From Corynebacterium suranareeae (GTDB lineage Bacteria; Actinomycetota; Actinomycetes; Mycobacteriales; Mycobacteriaceae), in contig NZ_AP017369.1 of assembly GCF_002355155.1 (NCBI RefSeq), positions 2,480,001 to 2,544,000 on the forward strand: a stretch of DNA of 64,000 nucleotides, in the 5' to 3' direction. The notes beneath the pieces are model-generated. The model ran no database searches, had not been told where the DNA came from, and saw nothing but the letters and a program-made list of their open reading frames with translations. Every line of letters begins with the position of its first letter. The stretch's first letter is position 1. Below, piece by piece: positions 27,499 to 36,731 of this stretch. The position numbers and the translations under genes were made by a program.

Positions 27499-28904
27499 TC
27501 AGCAGGCCAAGTAAATAACACTTCACGCTTTTTCACATCTGCAGTAACCAGGGTGACTTCTTGGTTTGTGCCTTGTTCAGGAGCACCAAGACATTTAGCT
27601 AACACTGGTGGTCGATGAACAAAGAGCCGGGATGAATTCTTTTCCTCATCACTAGAGATCACCACTGCGTTGAAGTTTTGTCCCTCCCAGTATTTCAGTA
27701 CGGTCGCTTCTGTGAGGTCCAAGCACGCATTGTCTACTTGGCTGGCCAGAATGGACGAATATTTCATGGTTTCTAACACGTGCTCTTCCACTCGAGTTAC
27801 CCATTCAGGAACATCGGTACTGTTTGCGATCGCCAAACAATGTTCAGTGGCAAACCGATCGATCAGCCTACGCAATGGGGCGGTGACGTGGGCGTAGTAT
27901 CCACCCACGCCGGCGTGAACTTCAGGATCACCATTTTGTACGCTGGCGTAGCCTGAGCCACGTAAAAGTTTTTGGGCTTCGCGTTGAATCGCCATCCCTT
28001 TGGGCGTATTCGGGTCCACGCTTTGCAGGAACTCACCGATTGGCATATCAGCTGGAACCTCAAACCCGAGAGCGTGCGCTTCGGATCGAAATGTTGCTTC
28101 AGATTCTTTAGTCGCCGGGGCCAGAGTACGAAGTAAACCATGTCCAGCTTTAACCATCATCTCCCCTGCCACCATTCCTGTGAGCAGAGAAATCTCGGAG
28201 TTGTAATCCATAATCCGCGGGCGTGGCTCAATAATAATCTCATAGTGTTCGCCGGCATCATCATTGGGCACTTTCACCACCCGCTGGCTCGGAAGAGAAA
28301 GATTCACGGCCTGGCGCCGTAGCGCGCTTTCCTGCCTCAGCCTTCCCACCTCGGGCAATAAGCTTATCGACGGATGCAACCGACCATTCTCCGCATCTTG
28401 TTGAGCCTGTTCATAATCCAAACGAGCCCGAGATTTCACCACTCCACGCCGCACCTGCGCATCTGTGACTTCACCCCGCTCATCCAAGTCAATCGACCAC
28501 ACAACCGCAGCACGAGTCTGCCCTTCCAAAAGACTTGCTAAATCCTCCGACAATTCCTCTGGATGCAAACGCGCAGGAGCATCTGGCAGGTAGATTGTTT
28601 GACCTCGCTGCAGGGAGATCTTTTCTAGTTCGCTGCCTGGCTCAACAAATGCTGCAACATCAGCAATGGCATAGTGAACTCGGAAGCCACCATCTGTTTT
28701 CTCAATGAACACTGCTTGGTCCAGATCACGAGAACCTACTGGATCGATGGTGACAAACGGCATGTCTAGTAAATCTTCCCGTTGATCTGCATATCGGTCC
28801 ACGCTTTGTGCAGCTTGAGTATCGATATGAGAATCAAACCCTCGTTCCACCCCAAATTCTTGGGCTACTGGATCAAAATCAAGGACTGCCGCATAGAGCT
28901 TCAT
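27495..28904 (-). CDS. RNB-domain (RNase II/R family) exoribonuclease
   Basis: A 469-residue protein with the RNB catalytic domain of 3'-to-5' exoribonucleases. The active-site acidic cluster is clear in FVTIDPVGSRDLDQAVF, followed by HYAIADVAAFV, YLPDAPARLHPEELSED and the late YYAHVTAPLRRLIDR motif. It lacks the long cold-shock and C-terminal extensions of RNase R, as in other actinobacterial short forms. ATG 28904 (MKLYAAVL) is chosen because the six upstream residues are not conserved. It is convergent with the galactokinase-like gene. Confidence 0.93.
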   Translation of the reverse strand: MKLYAAVLDFDPVAQEFGVERGFDSHIDTQAAQSVDRYADQREDLLDMPFVTIDPVGSRDLDQAVFIEKTDGGFRVHYAIADVAAFVEPGSELEKISLQRGQTIYLPDAPARLHPEELSEDLASLLEGQTRAAVVWSIDLDERGEVTDAQVRRGVVKSRARLDYEQAQQDAENGRLHPSISLLPEVGRLRQESALRRQAVNLSLPSQRVVKVPNDDAGEHYEIIIEPRPRIMDYNSEISLLTGMVAGEMMVKAGHGLLRTLAPATKESEATFRSEAHALGFEVPADMPIGEFLQSVDPNTPKGMAIQREAQKLLRGSGYASVQNGDPEVHAGVGGYYAHVTAPLRRLIDRFATEHCLAIANSTDVPEWVTRVEEHVLETMKYSSILASQVDNACLDLTEATVLKYWEGQNFNAVVISSDEEKNSSRLFVHRPPVLAKCLGAPEQGTNQEVTLVTADVKKREVLFTWPAD

Positions 28905-29078
28905 GCACTCCAATTGTTCCACAGGACAAACACATCTGCTGGCGGCTTCGGGATTGCGGTGGATATGGACAGATTTTTCCCCTTGCCGGACTGCTTTGGC
29001 CTAAACCGTAAAGGCAATTGTCATCCACCCCTGTTGCCGCCGAGCGAAGGGCGTGGATTTGAACAGTCCACGGCAGCC

Positions 29079-29333
29079 ACCAAACTAGGAGACCCAGAAA
29101 TAACGTTTTCGACGTTTGTGGGTCTCCTGGTTTGGTGTATCGAGCTGAATACCAAACACAGAGACCCAACATTTAAGTTTTTAAAGATTCTGGGTCTCCT
29201 GGTTTGGTCGCTCTCAAATTTAAGCCCTTGCCCTGAAAGGTCACACCTCCCCAGAAGCGCGTCTAAGACGTTTTCAAGTTCAAGCACATACAAATACTCA
29301 TTTGAAAATCTCGAAGCCTTAAACAAGCGATAA
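29079..29333. repeat. Paired 58-nt hairpin element, copy 2
   Basis: Two palindromes of exactly 58 bases (29079-29136 and 29151-29208) are again 14 bases apart. The first has nearly perfect 18-base arms (ACCAAACTAGGAGACCCA against TGGGTCTCCTGGTTTGGT). Homology with copy 1 continues to about 29333. It fills most of the gap between the RNB gene start and rnpB; bases 28905-29078 contain no gene that I can see. Confidence 0.85.
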
Positions 29334-29389
29334 TTCACTTAGCCGGGAATACACGACCTAATCACCGACAGTCGATTCTTTAAAAAAAG

Positions 29390-29806
<417 letters not shown>

Positions 29807-29812
29807 CGCATT

Positions 29813-29818
29813 ACTTTA
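29813..29818 (-). promoter_or_regulatory. Likely -10 box of rnpB
   Basis: TAAAGT on the minus strand lies about eight bases upstream of the predicted rnpB 5' end, the right distance for a -10 element. Confidence 0.5.
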
Positions 29819-29848
29819 CACGGGCTGTGTGGAAAATCTTAAAACCCC

Positions 29849-30997
29849 TCAGGCTTGCAGGTGTGAGGTGTCGTTGAACAGGCGCATGCAGGTTGGGCCG
29901 TCTGGGTAAAACTCGGCAATTGATAATGAAGCCAAGTCAAGGTGTGCCTTCTGGAAGAAGGATGCACCTGAGTCCAAAGCTTGCCTGAGAATAATTTTGA
30001 TCGGGGTGACATGGCTGACCACCAATACATTTGCTGCGCCGTAGTCGCGTTGGATGCTTTCGCGCGCTTTTTTCACTCGGCGGCTAACGGTCTGTAACGA
30101 CTCCCCTCCTGGTGGTGCGACTGAGGTATCGCCAAGCCATTTGGTGTGTAGTTCAGGGTCTTGTTCGTGGGCTTCCGCAAATGTTTTTCCATCCCACAGT
30201 CCGAAATCGGTTTCGATGAGATCATCGATCACCCGTACTTTGAGCCCCAGTGCTTGGGCTGCGGCTTCGGCTGTTTGCATGGTGCGTGTCAGTGGTGAAC
30301 TAACAATCGCGTCAATACCACCGGTTTGGGCAAGGCGTGCTGCAGCTGCTGCTGCCTGCTTTTCACCAAGTTCCGACAGTGGTGGGTTGGATCGACCTGA
30401 ATAAAGCCTTGCTGCGGACATGGCGGTTTGTCCATGGCGAAGCAGCAGCAACCGGGTGGGGTTAGTGGTCGCGCCATTCCAATTTGTGGGTTTAGTTTCA
30501 GTGCAATTGAGGTCTTCCGCCTCGGAGTCATCAGAAGCACCCGATTCCTCAGCCCGCTCTGAAGTTGCCACAATGCCTTCTGGTTTTCCTGCGGCAGCGG
30601 CGTCCATCGCTACGTTGGAAAGAGCATCCGCTCGCTTGTTTTTTTCACGGGGAATCCATGTGTAAGTGACGTCGCCGATGGCGGCTGCAAGATCACGTGC
30701 CTCGATGGCTAGGACTTTCATGTCGGGGTGTTTAATCTTCCACCGGCCTGACATTTGTTCAACAACAAGTTTGGAATCCATGAAGACATCTACGGCAGTG
30801 GCACCGAGTTCTCGGGCTGCTTTAAGACCTTCGAGTAGTCCACGGTATTCGGCAACATTGTTGGTGGCTTTTGTGCCTACGACATAGGCGATTTCTCGCA
30901 GGACTTCGGCTTTGTTGTCGGAGTACACCACGGTGCCGGATCCGGCTACGCCGGGATTTCCGCGGGATCCGCCGTCGGCCTCGATCACTAATTTCAC
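29849..30997 (-). CDS. Bifunctional RNase HI / histidine-phosphatase protein
   Basis: A 382-residue fusion protein. Residues 1-135 are an RNase H domain: IEADGGSRGNPG has the first catalytic Asp, followed by NNVAEYRGLLEGL, VFMDSKLVVEQM and the closing KNKRADALSN. Residues about 180-375 are a phosphoglycerate mutase-like histidine phosphatase with LLLLRHGQT, the catalytic RHG motif, and the second histidine in VVSHVTPIK. The same fusion is known in mycobacteria (Rv2228c), where the second half is an acid phosphatase of the CobC type. The start is GTG 30997, 12 bases after the zinc ribbon gene, so it is in the same operon. Confidence 0.93.
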   Translation of the reverse strand: MKLVIEADGGSRGNPGVAGSGTVVYSDNKAEVLREIAYVVGTKATNNVAEYRGLLEGLKAARELGATAVDVFMDSKLVVEQMSGRWKIKHPDMKVLAIEARDLAAAIGDVTYTWIPREKNKRADALSNVAMDAAAAGKPEGIVATSERAEESGASDDSEAEDLNCTETKPTNWNGATTNPTRLLLLRHGQTAMSAARLYSGRSNPPLSELGEKQAAAAAARLAQTGGIDAIVSSPLTRTMQTAEAAAQALGLKVRVIDDLIETDFGLWDGKTFAEAHEQDPELHTKWLGDTSVAPPGGESLQTVSRRVKKARESIQRDYGAANVLVVSHVTPIKIILRQALDSGASFFQKAHLDLASLSIAEFYPDGPTCMRLFNDTSHLQA

Positions 30998-31009
30998 TTG
31001 GGGGTCTTT

Positions 31010-31729
31010 CTAGGAGATGTCAGTGATGAGGTAGGAACCACATTCTGGGCATTGTGGCACCTCATCTTTTGGTGTGTTGCGGATTTCAGAGATTCCAGAG
31101 GCTGGCAGCACCATGGCGCATCCACCGCAGGAGCGTCCGTTAAACAGTGCTGCTCCGACACCGTTTTCAAGGCGTTGGGCTTGGAACTCAGCTACGACGT
31201 CTGCTGGAAGTTGTTCCTCCAATCGCGCGATAACCACGGCTGGGTCTTCCACGGTTGGGGCAGCTGACTGTGCTTGTTCTACCGCAGCGCGTGCTTCTTC
31301 GACTTTACGCTCGGTGTCTTTAACGCGAGATTGGGCAAGGTCACGGTTGTTACGCAGTGCGTGGATTTCATTGTGTGCTTCCTGCAATTCGCTCATTAGG
31401 TCAGCGATGCGGGATTTCGCAGTGTAGACATCATGGTTAAGATCGCGGCGACGATCCTCATCGGTTTCTGCACCAAGTGCGTCCTGGCTGTCCTTCTTGC
31501 GACGACGAAGCTTGCGCTCATCTGATTGGATGCGCAGGATCTCATTTTCCATATCATCTACTGCCATTTGCGCAGCTGATGCGGCATCGCGATTGCGGGA
31601 GAGTTCAGCAACGGCCTTTTCCACGGCTTCTTGCTCAGGTGTAGTTTTTGGAACTGCGTTTGCGTCCTGGGTGCGCACGGCGTTGGCCAGCTGCAGCAAT
31701 GTTTTATGCAGGGTGTGGTCCAGCTTCAT
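31010..31729 (-). CDS. Coiled-coil protein with C4 zinc ribbon
   Basis: A 239-residue protein: residues about 30-165 are a long charged coiled coil (many Glu, Arg, Asp and Ala heptads), and the C-terminus is a zinc ribbon with the cysteine pairs CGGC and CPEC. This matches the DUF164/CT398 family, the mycobacterial counterpart being Rv2229c. Related proteins bind nucleic acid or secretion and transcription components, but the role is not settled. It is the middle gene of the NIF3, zinc ribbon, RNase H-phosphatase operon, with spacings of 30 and 12 bases. Confidence 0.9.
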   Translation of the reverse strand: MKLDHTLHKTLLQLANAVRTQDANAVPKTTPEQEAVEKAVAELSRNRDAASAAQMAVDDMENEILRIQSDERKLRRRKKDSQDALGAETDEDRRRDLNHDVYTAKSRIADLMSELQEAHNEIHALRNNRDLAQSRVKDTERKVEEARAAVEQAQSAAPTVEDPAVVIARLEEQLPADVVAEFQAQRLENGVGAALFNGRSCGGCAMVLPASGISEIRNTPKDEVPQCPECGSYLITDIS

Positions 31730-31759
31730 TGAAGTTCTCCTTTTTAGTTCTCAAAATTT

Positions 31760-32911
31760 CTAAGACTGTGCTCGCGCAGACCGCGCAGACATTGTCCATG
31801 GGTCTGTGCGGATCGAAATCACATCAACCTCAATCTGTGGGACTTTTGCTTGCAAGATTTCCTGGGCTTGTGCAGTCCACGGAAATTCACTGGCCCAGTG
31901 TGCAGTATCAATTACTGCAGGACCACCATCACGCAGATATTCATCGACTGGATGGTGGCGCAGATCAGAGGTGACATAAACGTCCACTCCGAGCTTAATC
32001 ACATCGCTTAAGAAACTGTCACCCGACCCTGATGAAACAGCAACACGGGAAACCATTTGATCAGGATCCCCGGTCGCGCGAACTCCCCATGCAGTTTCCG
32101 GCAAGTTGTTAGCTACCTGTTGCACAAACTCTGACAACCGCATCGGCTGCGGCAGCTCCCCGACACGCCCCAAACCGGTGGCATCTTCCCAACTTTCCGC
32201 AGAGTGCATCTCCACGATGTCAAAGGCAGGCTCCTCATATGGATGGGCCTCCCACAGCACCGACGTAAGTCGCGCGCGCAGGTTGCGCGGTGCAACAAAC
32301 TCTATGCGCAGCTCAAGGGATTTAAAAAGCTTATCGACGTCCCCCTCCGTCGGATTCGCCCCCTCCACCGGCCTAAACTGTCCTGTTCCTTCAATCTCAA
32401 AGGCGCATTCTCTATAAGCACCAATTGCACCGGCACCGGCGTCGAAAAGCATCTTTTTTAGGTGCGCTGCATCCTTGGGTAAAACGTGCACGCCCCATTT
32501 GTCCATGTCGCCTAAAAGCCGTGGCGCGATGGGGCGCCCGGCTGTGATTCCAACGAGCTCGGCGAGTTTATCGTTAACGCCAGGACGTGCGGAATCGGCA
32601 TTGGTGTGCGCAGAAAACAGCGCAACGCCACCGCGAATCAGCGTGTGAATGACCTTTCCTTTGGGTTCATCTGCAGCTACAGAAGTGACCCCACGCAGCA
32701 GCAAAGGATGGTGAATAATCAGCATGTCCAATCCGAGCTCAACTGCCTTTTCGGCAACGGCCTGGGTGCAATCTAGCGCTAAACCAATTTTGCGGACAGG
32801 TTCTGCTGGATCACCGCAGATCAGCCCTACTTTGTCCCAACTTTCAGCCAGTGCTGGTGGGTAGGCTTCATCTAAAATGCGGCGAATATCGCCAACAGTT
32901 ACATCACTCAC
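31760..32911 (-). CDS. NIF3-like (DUF34) metal-binding protein
   Basis: A 383-residue member of the NIF3 family, often annotated as GTP cyclohydrolase 1 type 2. The metal site is visible as LDMLIIHHPLLLRG near residue 58, FSAHTNAD near residue 100 and, at the other end, SDLRHHPVDEYLRDGGPAVIDTAHWASE. The middle (about residues 125-235) is the extra CutA/PII-like domain found in longer members, with EAHPYEEPAFDI. Recent views see the family as a metal chaperone or a repair enzyme; its role is open. It is the first gene of a three-gene operon. Confidence 0.92.
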   Translation of the reverse strand: MSDVTVGDIRRILDEAYPPALAESWDKVGLICGDPAEPVRKIGLALDCTQAVAEKAVELGLDMLIIHHPLLLRGVTSVAADEPKGKVIHTLIRGGVALFSAHTNADSARPGVNDKLAELVGITAGRPIAPRLLGDMDKWGVHVLPKDAAHLKKMLFDAGAGAIGAYRECAFEIEGTGQFRPVEGANPTEGDVDKLFKSLELRIEFVAPRNLRARLTSVLWEAHPYEEPAFDIVEMHSAESWEDATGLGRVGELPQPMRLSEFVQQVANNLPETAWGVRATGDPDQMVSRVAVSSGSGDSFLSDVIKLGVDVYVTSDLRHHPVDEYLRDGGPAVIDTAHWASEFPWTAQAQEILQAKVPQIEVDVISIRTDPWTMSARSARAQS

Positions 32912-32992
32912 GCATTAACTCCCCTGGTCGGTACTGCATGTTCCATTCCCAAGTCTAGCCATGACGTAAAAACTTCTGGCAAGGTTAATGGG

Positions 32993-33646
32993 GTGACTAC
33001 GCTTTCTAAAACTCTGCTCTTTGATCTCGACGGAACCCTCGTCGATTCTTTCCCCGGTATTCGCACCTCATTCCTGCACACCCTGCACGAAAAGAACTGG
33101 GAAATTCCCACTGAGGAACGCATCAACCAGGTACCAGGACCTCCGATGGAATGGACGTTCCAAGACCTAGGCATGACGGCAGACCAAGCCCAAGATGCCT
33201 TGCGCACATACCTTGATCATTACGGTCAAGTGGGTTGGGATCTTTCCGAAGCCTTCCCCGGTATGCGGGATCTGTTGCTTCGCTTGAAAGATCAAGGCTT
33301 CCGTCTGTGCACCGCGACCTCCAAAGGTGAATTTTTTGCAGAAAAAGTGCTGCGCAAATTCGACATGTTCGATCTCTTTGAATTCCTCGGTGCTGCATCT
33401 GACAACGGCAACCGCCGGAGCAAATCCGCAGTAATCAAGCACGTCTTAGACAATGTGGGATTGGAAAACCCTGCAGATATTTTGATGATCGGTGATCGAT
33501 CACACGATATTGAAGGTTCCGCTGAGTTTGGGATTGATTGCGTTGCCGTAACCTGGGGCTATGGCAACGCATCTGAATGGAGCGCAGCCAAATACACCGT
33601 GAGCACTGCGGAGGAATTGGAAAGGATTATCCATGACTGGGCCTAA
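32993..33646 (+). CDS. HAD-superfamily hydrolase (phosphoglycolate phosphatase-like)
   Basis: A 217-residue HAD protein with motif I FDLDGTLVDS, motif II TATSKGE, motif III Lys in RRSKSAVIKH, and motif IV MIGDRSHDIEGS, so all catalytic residues are present. The cap resembles phosphoglycolate phosphatases. By position it corresponds to mycobacterial PtkA (Rv2232), a HAD-fold protein reported to phosphorylate the tyrosine phosphatase PtpA encoded next to it, but the long disordered N-terminus of PtkA is absent here. The start is GTG 32993. Its last 14 bases overlap the phosphatase gene, implying coupled translation. Confidence 0.88.
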   Translation: MTTLSKTLLFDLDGTLVDSFPGIRTSFLHTLHEKNWEIPTEERINQVPGPPMEWTFQDLGMTADQAQDALRTYLDHYGQVGWDLSEAFPGMRDLLLRLKDQGFRLCTATSKGEFFAEKVLRKFDMFDLFEFLGAASDNGNRRSKSAVIKHVLDNVGLENPADILMIGDRSHDIEGSAEFGIDCVAVTWGYGNASEWSAAKYTVSTAEELERIIHDWA

Positions 33647-34133
33647 TACTTCATTACCTGTAGAAGTCGTTTTCGTGTGCACCGGAAATATCTGCCGATC
33701 CCCCATGGCGGAAATTATCGCTAAAGCCAAAGCCACCGAAGCTGGTTTGGAAGACAACGTAATTTTCTCCTCATGTGGCATGGGCAACTGGCATGTTGGG
33801 CAACCAGCGGACAAACGCGCGCTCGCTGAGTTAAAAGCAGCCGGATACAACGGTGATGCCCACAGAGCAGCACAGCTTGGCCCTGAACACATGAGAGCTG
33901 ATCTTTTTGTCGCGCTTGATTCCGGTCACGCTAGTGAGCTTGCGGCCACCGGAGTGCCAAACGACAAGATCCGGCTCATGCGGTCTTTCGATCCAGATTC
34001 CAATCCCAACGATGATGTAGCTGACCCGTATTACGGCACCTCACAGGACTTTATGCTTACCCGGGAAAATATCGAAGACGCTATGCCTGGGCTTTTAGAG
34101 TGGGTTAGAGATCACATCCGCTCTCATTCTTAG
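33633..34133 (+). CDS. Low-molecular-weight protein-tyrosine phosphatase
   Basis: A 166-residue LMW-PTP, which removes phosphate from phosphotyrosine. The P-loop VCTGNICRSPM has the catalytic Cys16 and Arg22 (CX5R), and the general acid lies in DVADPYYGT. This corresponds to mycobacterial PtpA (Rv2234). It overlaps the upstream HAD gene by 14 bases and is followed 34 bases later by the SURF1 gene on the same strand, as in mycobacteria. Substrates are unknown; in corynebacteria tyrosine phosphatases may act in signalling or on cell-envelope enzymes (inference). Confidence 0.94.
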   Translation: MTGPNTSLPVEVVFVCTGNICRSPMAEIIAKAKATEAGLEDNVIFSSCGMGNWHVGQPADKRALAELKAAGYNGDAHRAAQLGPEHMRADLFVALDSGHASELAATGVPNDKIRLMRSFDPDSNPNDDVADPYYGTSQDFMLTRENIEDAMPGLLEWVRDHIRSHS

Positions 34134-34167
34134 GTCTTTGAGTCAAAAAGTCCTAAGGTAGACAAGT

Positions 34168-35151
34168 GTGGACAGCAAGGTAAATGACCCAACCGGGCAC
34201 AATGAGCACGACGTGAGCACCCGCTATTCCGGAGGCTCACGGTCAGGAACCAAAGCCAAAGGATGGAAAACATTTCTATCCCCTGGTTGGATCATCTCTG
34301 CCTTGCTCATTGTCACGTTCTCTTACGCAGCGATTTCCATGCTTGCTCCGTGGCAGCTGCATAAAGATGACGATATCGTCGCGCGCAATGCGCAAATCAC
34401 CGAAGCTTTCGAGCGCGATGTCGTCCCCTACGCAGAGCTTTTCGACGCCTCCGGCGAAATTCCTTCAACACAAGAATTCTTCCGAGTATCGCTTACGGGA
34501 CATTATCTTCCAGACAGCGAAGTTCTGCTGCGCCTTCGACCCGTCGATTCTGGCCCTGCCTTCCAATCTTTAACTCCATTTGAGCTAGAAGATGGCCGAG
34601 TTGTCCTCGTTAATCGCGGTTATGAATCATCAGAAGGCACCATCGTCCCAGAAATCGAACCAGCTCCTTCCACACCGGTCACCATCACCGGCTTTGCCCG
34701 CAAAAACGAAGGGGTGCCTTCCACAGCCCCGATGGAAGATAGTGGATACAGCCAGGTCTATGGCATCAGCACCGAACAAATCAGTGAGATCACTGGCCTA
34801 GGCCTTGGCACTGATTATGTCCAAGTTGCTGAAGGCGAACCAGGTGTCCTAAACGCCATGCCACTTCCTCAAATGGACCGAGGAAACCACCTGTCCTACG
34901 GCTTCCAATGGATCGCCTTTGGCATCATGGCACCGCTGGGACTTGGCTACTTTGTATGGGCTGAAATGCGTGAACGACGTCGCGACAAAGCAGAACGTGC
35001 ACAAATGGCCGAACTCAGCACTTCTGAACCTGTCGTGGAAACCCCAGAGCCAACTATCACTCCGACTGCATCCAAACGCCGATCCCGTTACGGCGACCAG
35101 CACCGCAATCACTATGAAAAAATAGCCAAGCGGAACGAAGATCGTTTCTAA
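34168..35151 (+). CDS. SURF1-family cytochrome oxidase assembly protein
   Basis: A 327-residue membrane protein of the SURF1/Shy1 family, which helps insert heme a into cytochrome aa3 oxidase. It has a soluble N-terminus, a first membrane helix at about residues 40-62 (PGWIISALLIVTFSYAAIS) followed by PWQLHKDDD, a large external domain with DGRVVLVNRGYE and a second helix near residue 250 (SYGFQWIAFGIMAPLGLGYF), in which the conserved Y-FQW is seen. The C-terminus is charged and Pro/Thr-rich. The start is GTG 34168. A strong terminator follows. Confidence 0.9.
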   Translation: MDSKVNDPTGHNEHDVSTRYSGGSRSGTKAKGWKTFLSPGWIISALLIVTFSYAAISMLAPWQLHKDDDIVARNAQITEAFERDVVPYAELFDASGEIPSTQEFFRVSLTGHYLPDSEVLLRLRPVDSGPAFQSLTPFELEDGRVVLVNRGYESSEGTIVPEIEPAPSTPVTITGFARKNEGVPSTAPMEDSGYSQVYGISTEQISEITGLGLGTDYVQVAEGEPGVLNAMPLPQMDRGNHLSYGFQWIAFGIMAPLGLGYFVWAEMRERRRDKAERAQMAELSTSEPVVETPEPTITPTASKRRSRYGDQHRNHYEKIAKRNEDRF

Positions 35152-35159
35152 TCTTCATT

Positions 35160-35202
35160 CATACACCTGCCACCTTCCATTGGGTGGCAGGTGCTTTTTC
35201 TT
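35160..35202. terminator. Bidirectional terminator
   Basis: CACCTGCCACC and GGTGGCAGGTG form a perfect stem followed by CTTTTTC, between the SURF1 gene and the convergent Lrp gene. Confidence 0.9.
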
Positions 35203-35205
35203 GGG

Positions 35206-35656
35206 CTACAACGGTGCATGATGAGTAACAATATTTTTCATTATTAAAGTTGAGGTGAGTCGCTGCACTCCAGGCAGTTTGCTCAACTGGGTATCGTAAA
35301 TCTCTTGAAAATGCTGCAAGGATCGAGCGGCCACATAGAGTTGATAGTCCGGTTCACCAAACAAGCGTTGGGCTTGCACGATGTTCGATGTTTGAGTAAC
35401 TGCTTCTTCAAACAATTCCACCGTATTTGCATCCCCATGTTTCATGGTCACAAACACCAACGCTTCAAAAGGCAACCCCAAATGCTTTAGATCAAGGTCT
35501 GCTTTAAAGCCACGAATAACTCCACTTGCTTCCAAATCCCGAAATCGACGATGGCATGCAGACAAACTTAGACCCACTTTTGCGGCGATCTCTGTCATCG
35601 TTGCTCGGCCGTCTTTTTTTAAGCTGCACAAGAATATCCTTGTCAATCTTATCCAT
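35206..35656 (-). pseudogene. Lrp/AsnC-family regulator with apparent frameshift
   Basis: An Lrp-type regulator with an N-terminal winged-helix DNA-binding region and a C-terminal RAM domain. The expected start is ATG 35656, MDKIDKDILVQLKK, with GGGAGA eight bases upstream, the typical start of the family. This frame breaks at a run of seven A (minus strand, 35614-35620). The rest, DGRATMTEIAAKVGLSLSAC onward to HHAPL, is in the next frame; removing one A joins the halves perfectly. A 155-residue reading from GTG 35673 avoids the break but gives an untypical N-terminus (MGESCTWIRLTRIFLCSLKK). It could be a mutation, a sequencing error or slippage. It is divergent from a LysE-type exporter gene, its probable target. 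Confidence 0.75.
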
Positions 35657-35793
35657 GTGCAAGATTCTCCCACGAATTCCTGGAATCAGCACAATATTTG
35701 ATAGCACTTTTCGGAAGTTTTCGAAAAACGTTTTAAAGCTGTAATGAGAATGGCTCATTACAAAAGAACTTTTTTAAAGAGCCAGAAACTTAG

Positions 35794-36429
35794 ATGGACT
35801 GGGGATTAGTCGTCGCATTTATGGGAGTTTCCATCGTTCTCTCACTCACACCGGGAGTGGATTGGGCGTACATCATCGCCTCTGGCATCAAAGGCAGATC
35901 CAGCATGCTTCCCGCCGTCGCAGGAGTTCTAGCAGGGCATGCAACCGCGACAATAATTGTCGCAGCGGGAGTGGCTGCAATTGTCGCTACCTCTGACATG
36001 TTCATGCTGGCACTCACAATTGCTGGAGCTATCTACATGGTGTGGTTGGGAATACAAACCTTAAGACAGCGACCAGAGACAAATGTAGGTAGCACTAAAA
36101 GTTTTGACCCCACCTCGAAGAGGAAAACATTTTCTAAAGGCCTAGGCATCAATCTGCTGAATCCAAAAACCTATCTGTTCTTCTTAGCCCTACTGCCACA
36201 ATTTACGAGCCCCACAAGCTCTTTACCAATCGGTGTGCAAATTCTTTTACTCGGCACAATTCATCTCGCCTTTTGTGCCACTATCTACCTTGCAGTCGGT
36301 TTCGGCGCCAGCACAGTGCTTGCCAAACGTCCACGCGTGGCAAATATCGTCAGAATTGCTTCCGGCATTATTTTAGTTTCTTTAGGACTGATCCTGCTTT
36401 TCGAGCAGATCATCGTCGCTATAAATTAA
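35794..36429 (+). CDS. LysE/RhtB-family exporter
   Basis: A 211-residue inner membrane protein with about six hydrophobic segments, the usual size and form of LysE/RhtB amino acid or metabolite exporters. The family start motif is visible as VSIVLSLTPGVDWAYIIASGIKG, and the middle FSKGLGINLLNPKTYLFFLAL is the conserved NLLNPK loop. It is divergent from the Lrp-type regulator gene; such pairs normally couple export to intracellular amino acid level. The substrate is unknown. If the regulator is really broken, control of this gene would be changed. Confidence 0.92.
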   Translation: MDWGLVVAFMGVSIVLSLTPGVDWAYIIASGIKGRSSMLPAVAGVLAGHATATIIVAAGVAAIVATSDMFMLALTIAGAIYMVWLGIQTLRQRPETNVGSTKSFDPTSKRKTFSKGLGINLLNPKTYLFFLALLPQFTSPTSSLPIGVQILLLGTIHLAFCATIYLAVGFGASTVLAKRPRVANIVRIASGIILVSLGLILLFEQIIVAIN

Positions 36430-36512
36430 TAACCCGTCCGACTAAAAGGACAAGGCATCAACTTCCGTCGGCGATTTCGCCGCCGCCGGGTACAGATGCC
36501 ACGAATATGACG

Positions 36513-36540
36513 AAACCCCCTCTCAATTGAGAGGGGGTTT
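36513..36540. terminator. Perfect palindromic terminator
   Basis: AAACCCCCTCTCAA and TTGAGAGGGGGTTT form a perfect 28-base palindrome just beyond the 3' end of tRNA-Val and 80 bases after the LysE-type gene, so it can end both. Confidence 0.88.
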
Positions 36541-36546
36541 TCATTG

Positions 36547-36619
36547 TGCGCCCTGACGGGCTCGAACCGCCGACCTGCTGGGTGTAAACCAGCTGCTCTT
36601 CCAGCTGAGCTAAAGGCGC
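36547..36619 (-). tRNA. tRNA-Val(TAC)
   Basis: The minus strand folds as a 73-base tRNA: acceptor GCGCCTT / AGGGCGC, D-arm TAGCTCAGCTGGAAGAGC, anticodon stem GCTGG / CCAGC with loop TTTACAC (anticodon TAC, valine), and T-arm GGCGGTTCGAGCCCGTC. CCA is not encoded. Confidence 0.95.
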
Positions 36620-36731
36620 TCACGTGCTTTTTAAGAACCACCTTGGTGGCCTCGAAAGCAACGAGTGAAATACTAACACACAATCTTCAAAGAAATAAAA
36701 TCGCTGGTCAGAAGATGGAAATTAGCGATTC

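Noticed and set aside
35504..35758. Separate 84-residue gene MSHSHYSFKTFF
   Set aside because: Its middle is the Lrp N-terminus and its end is out-of-frame noise after the A7 run, so it is part of the frameshifted regulator.
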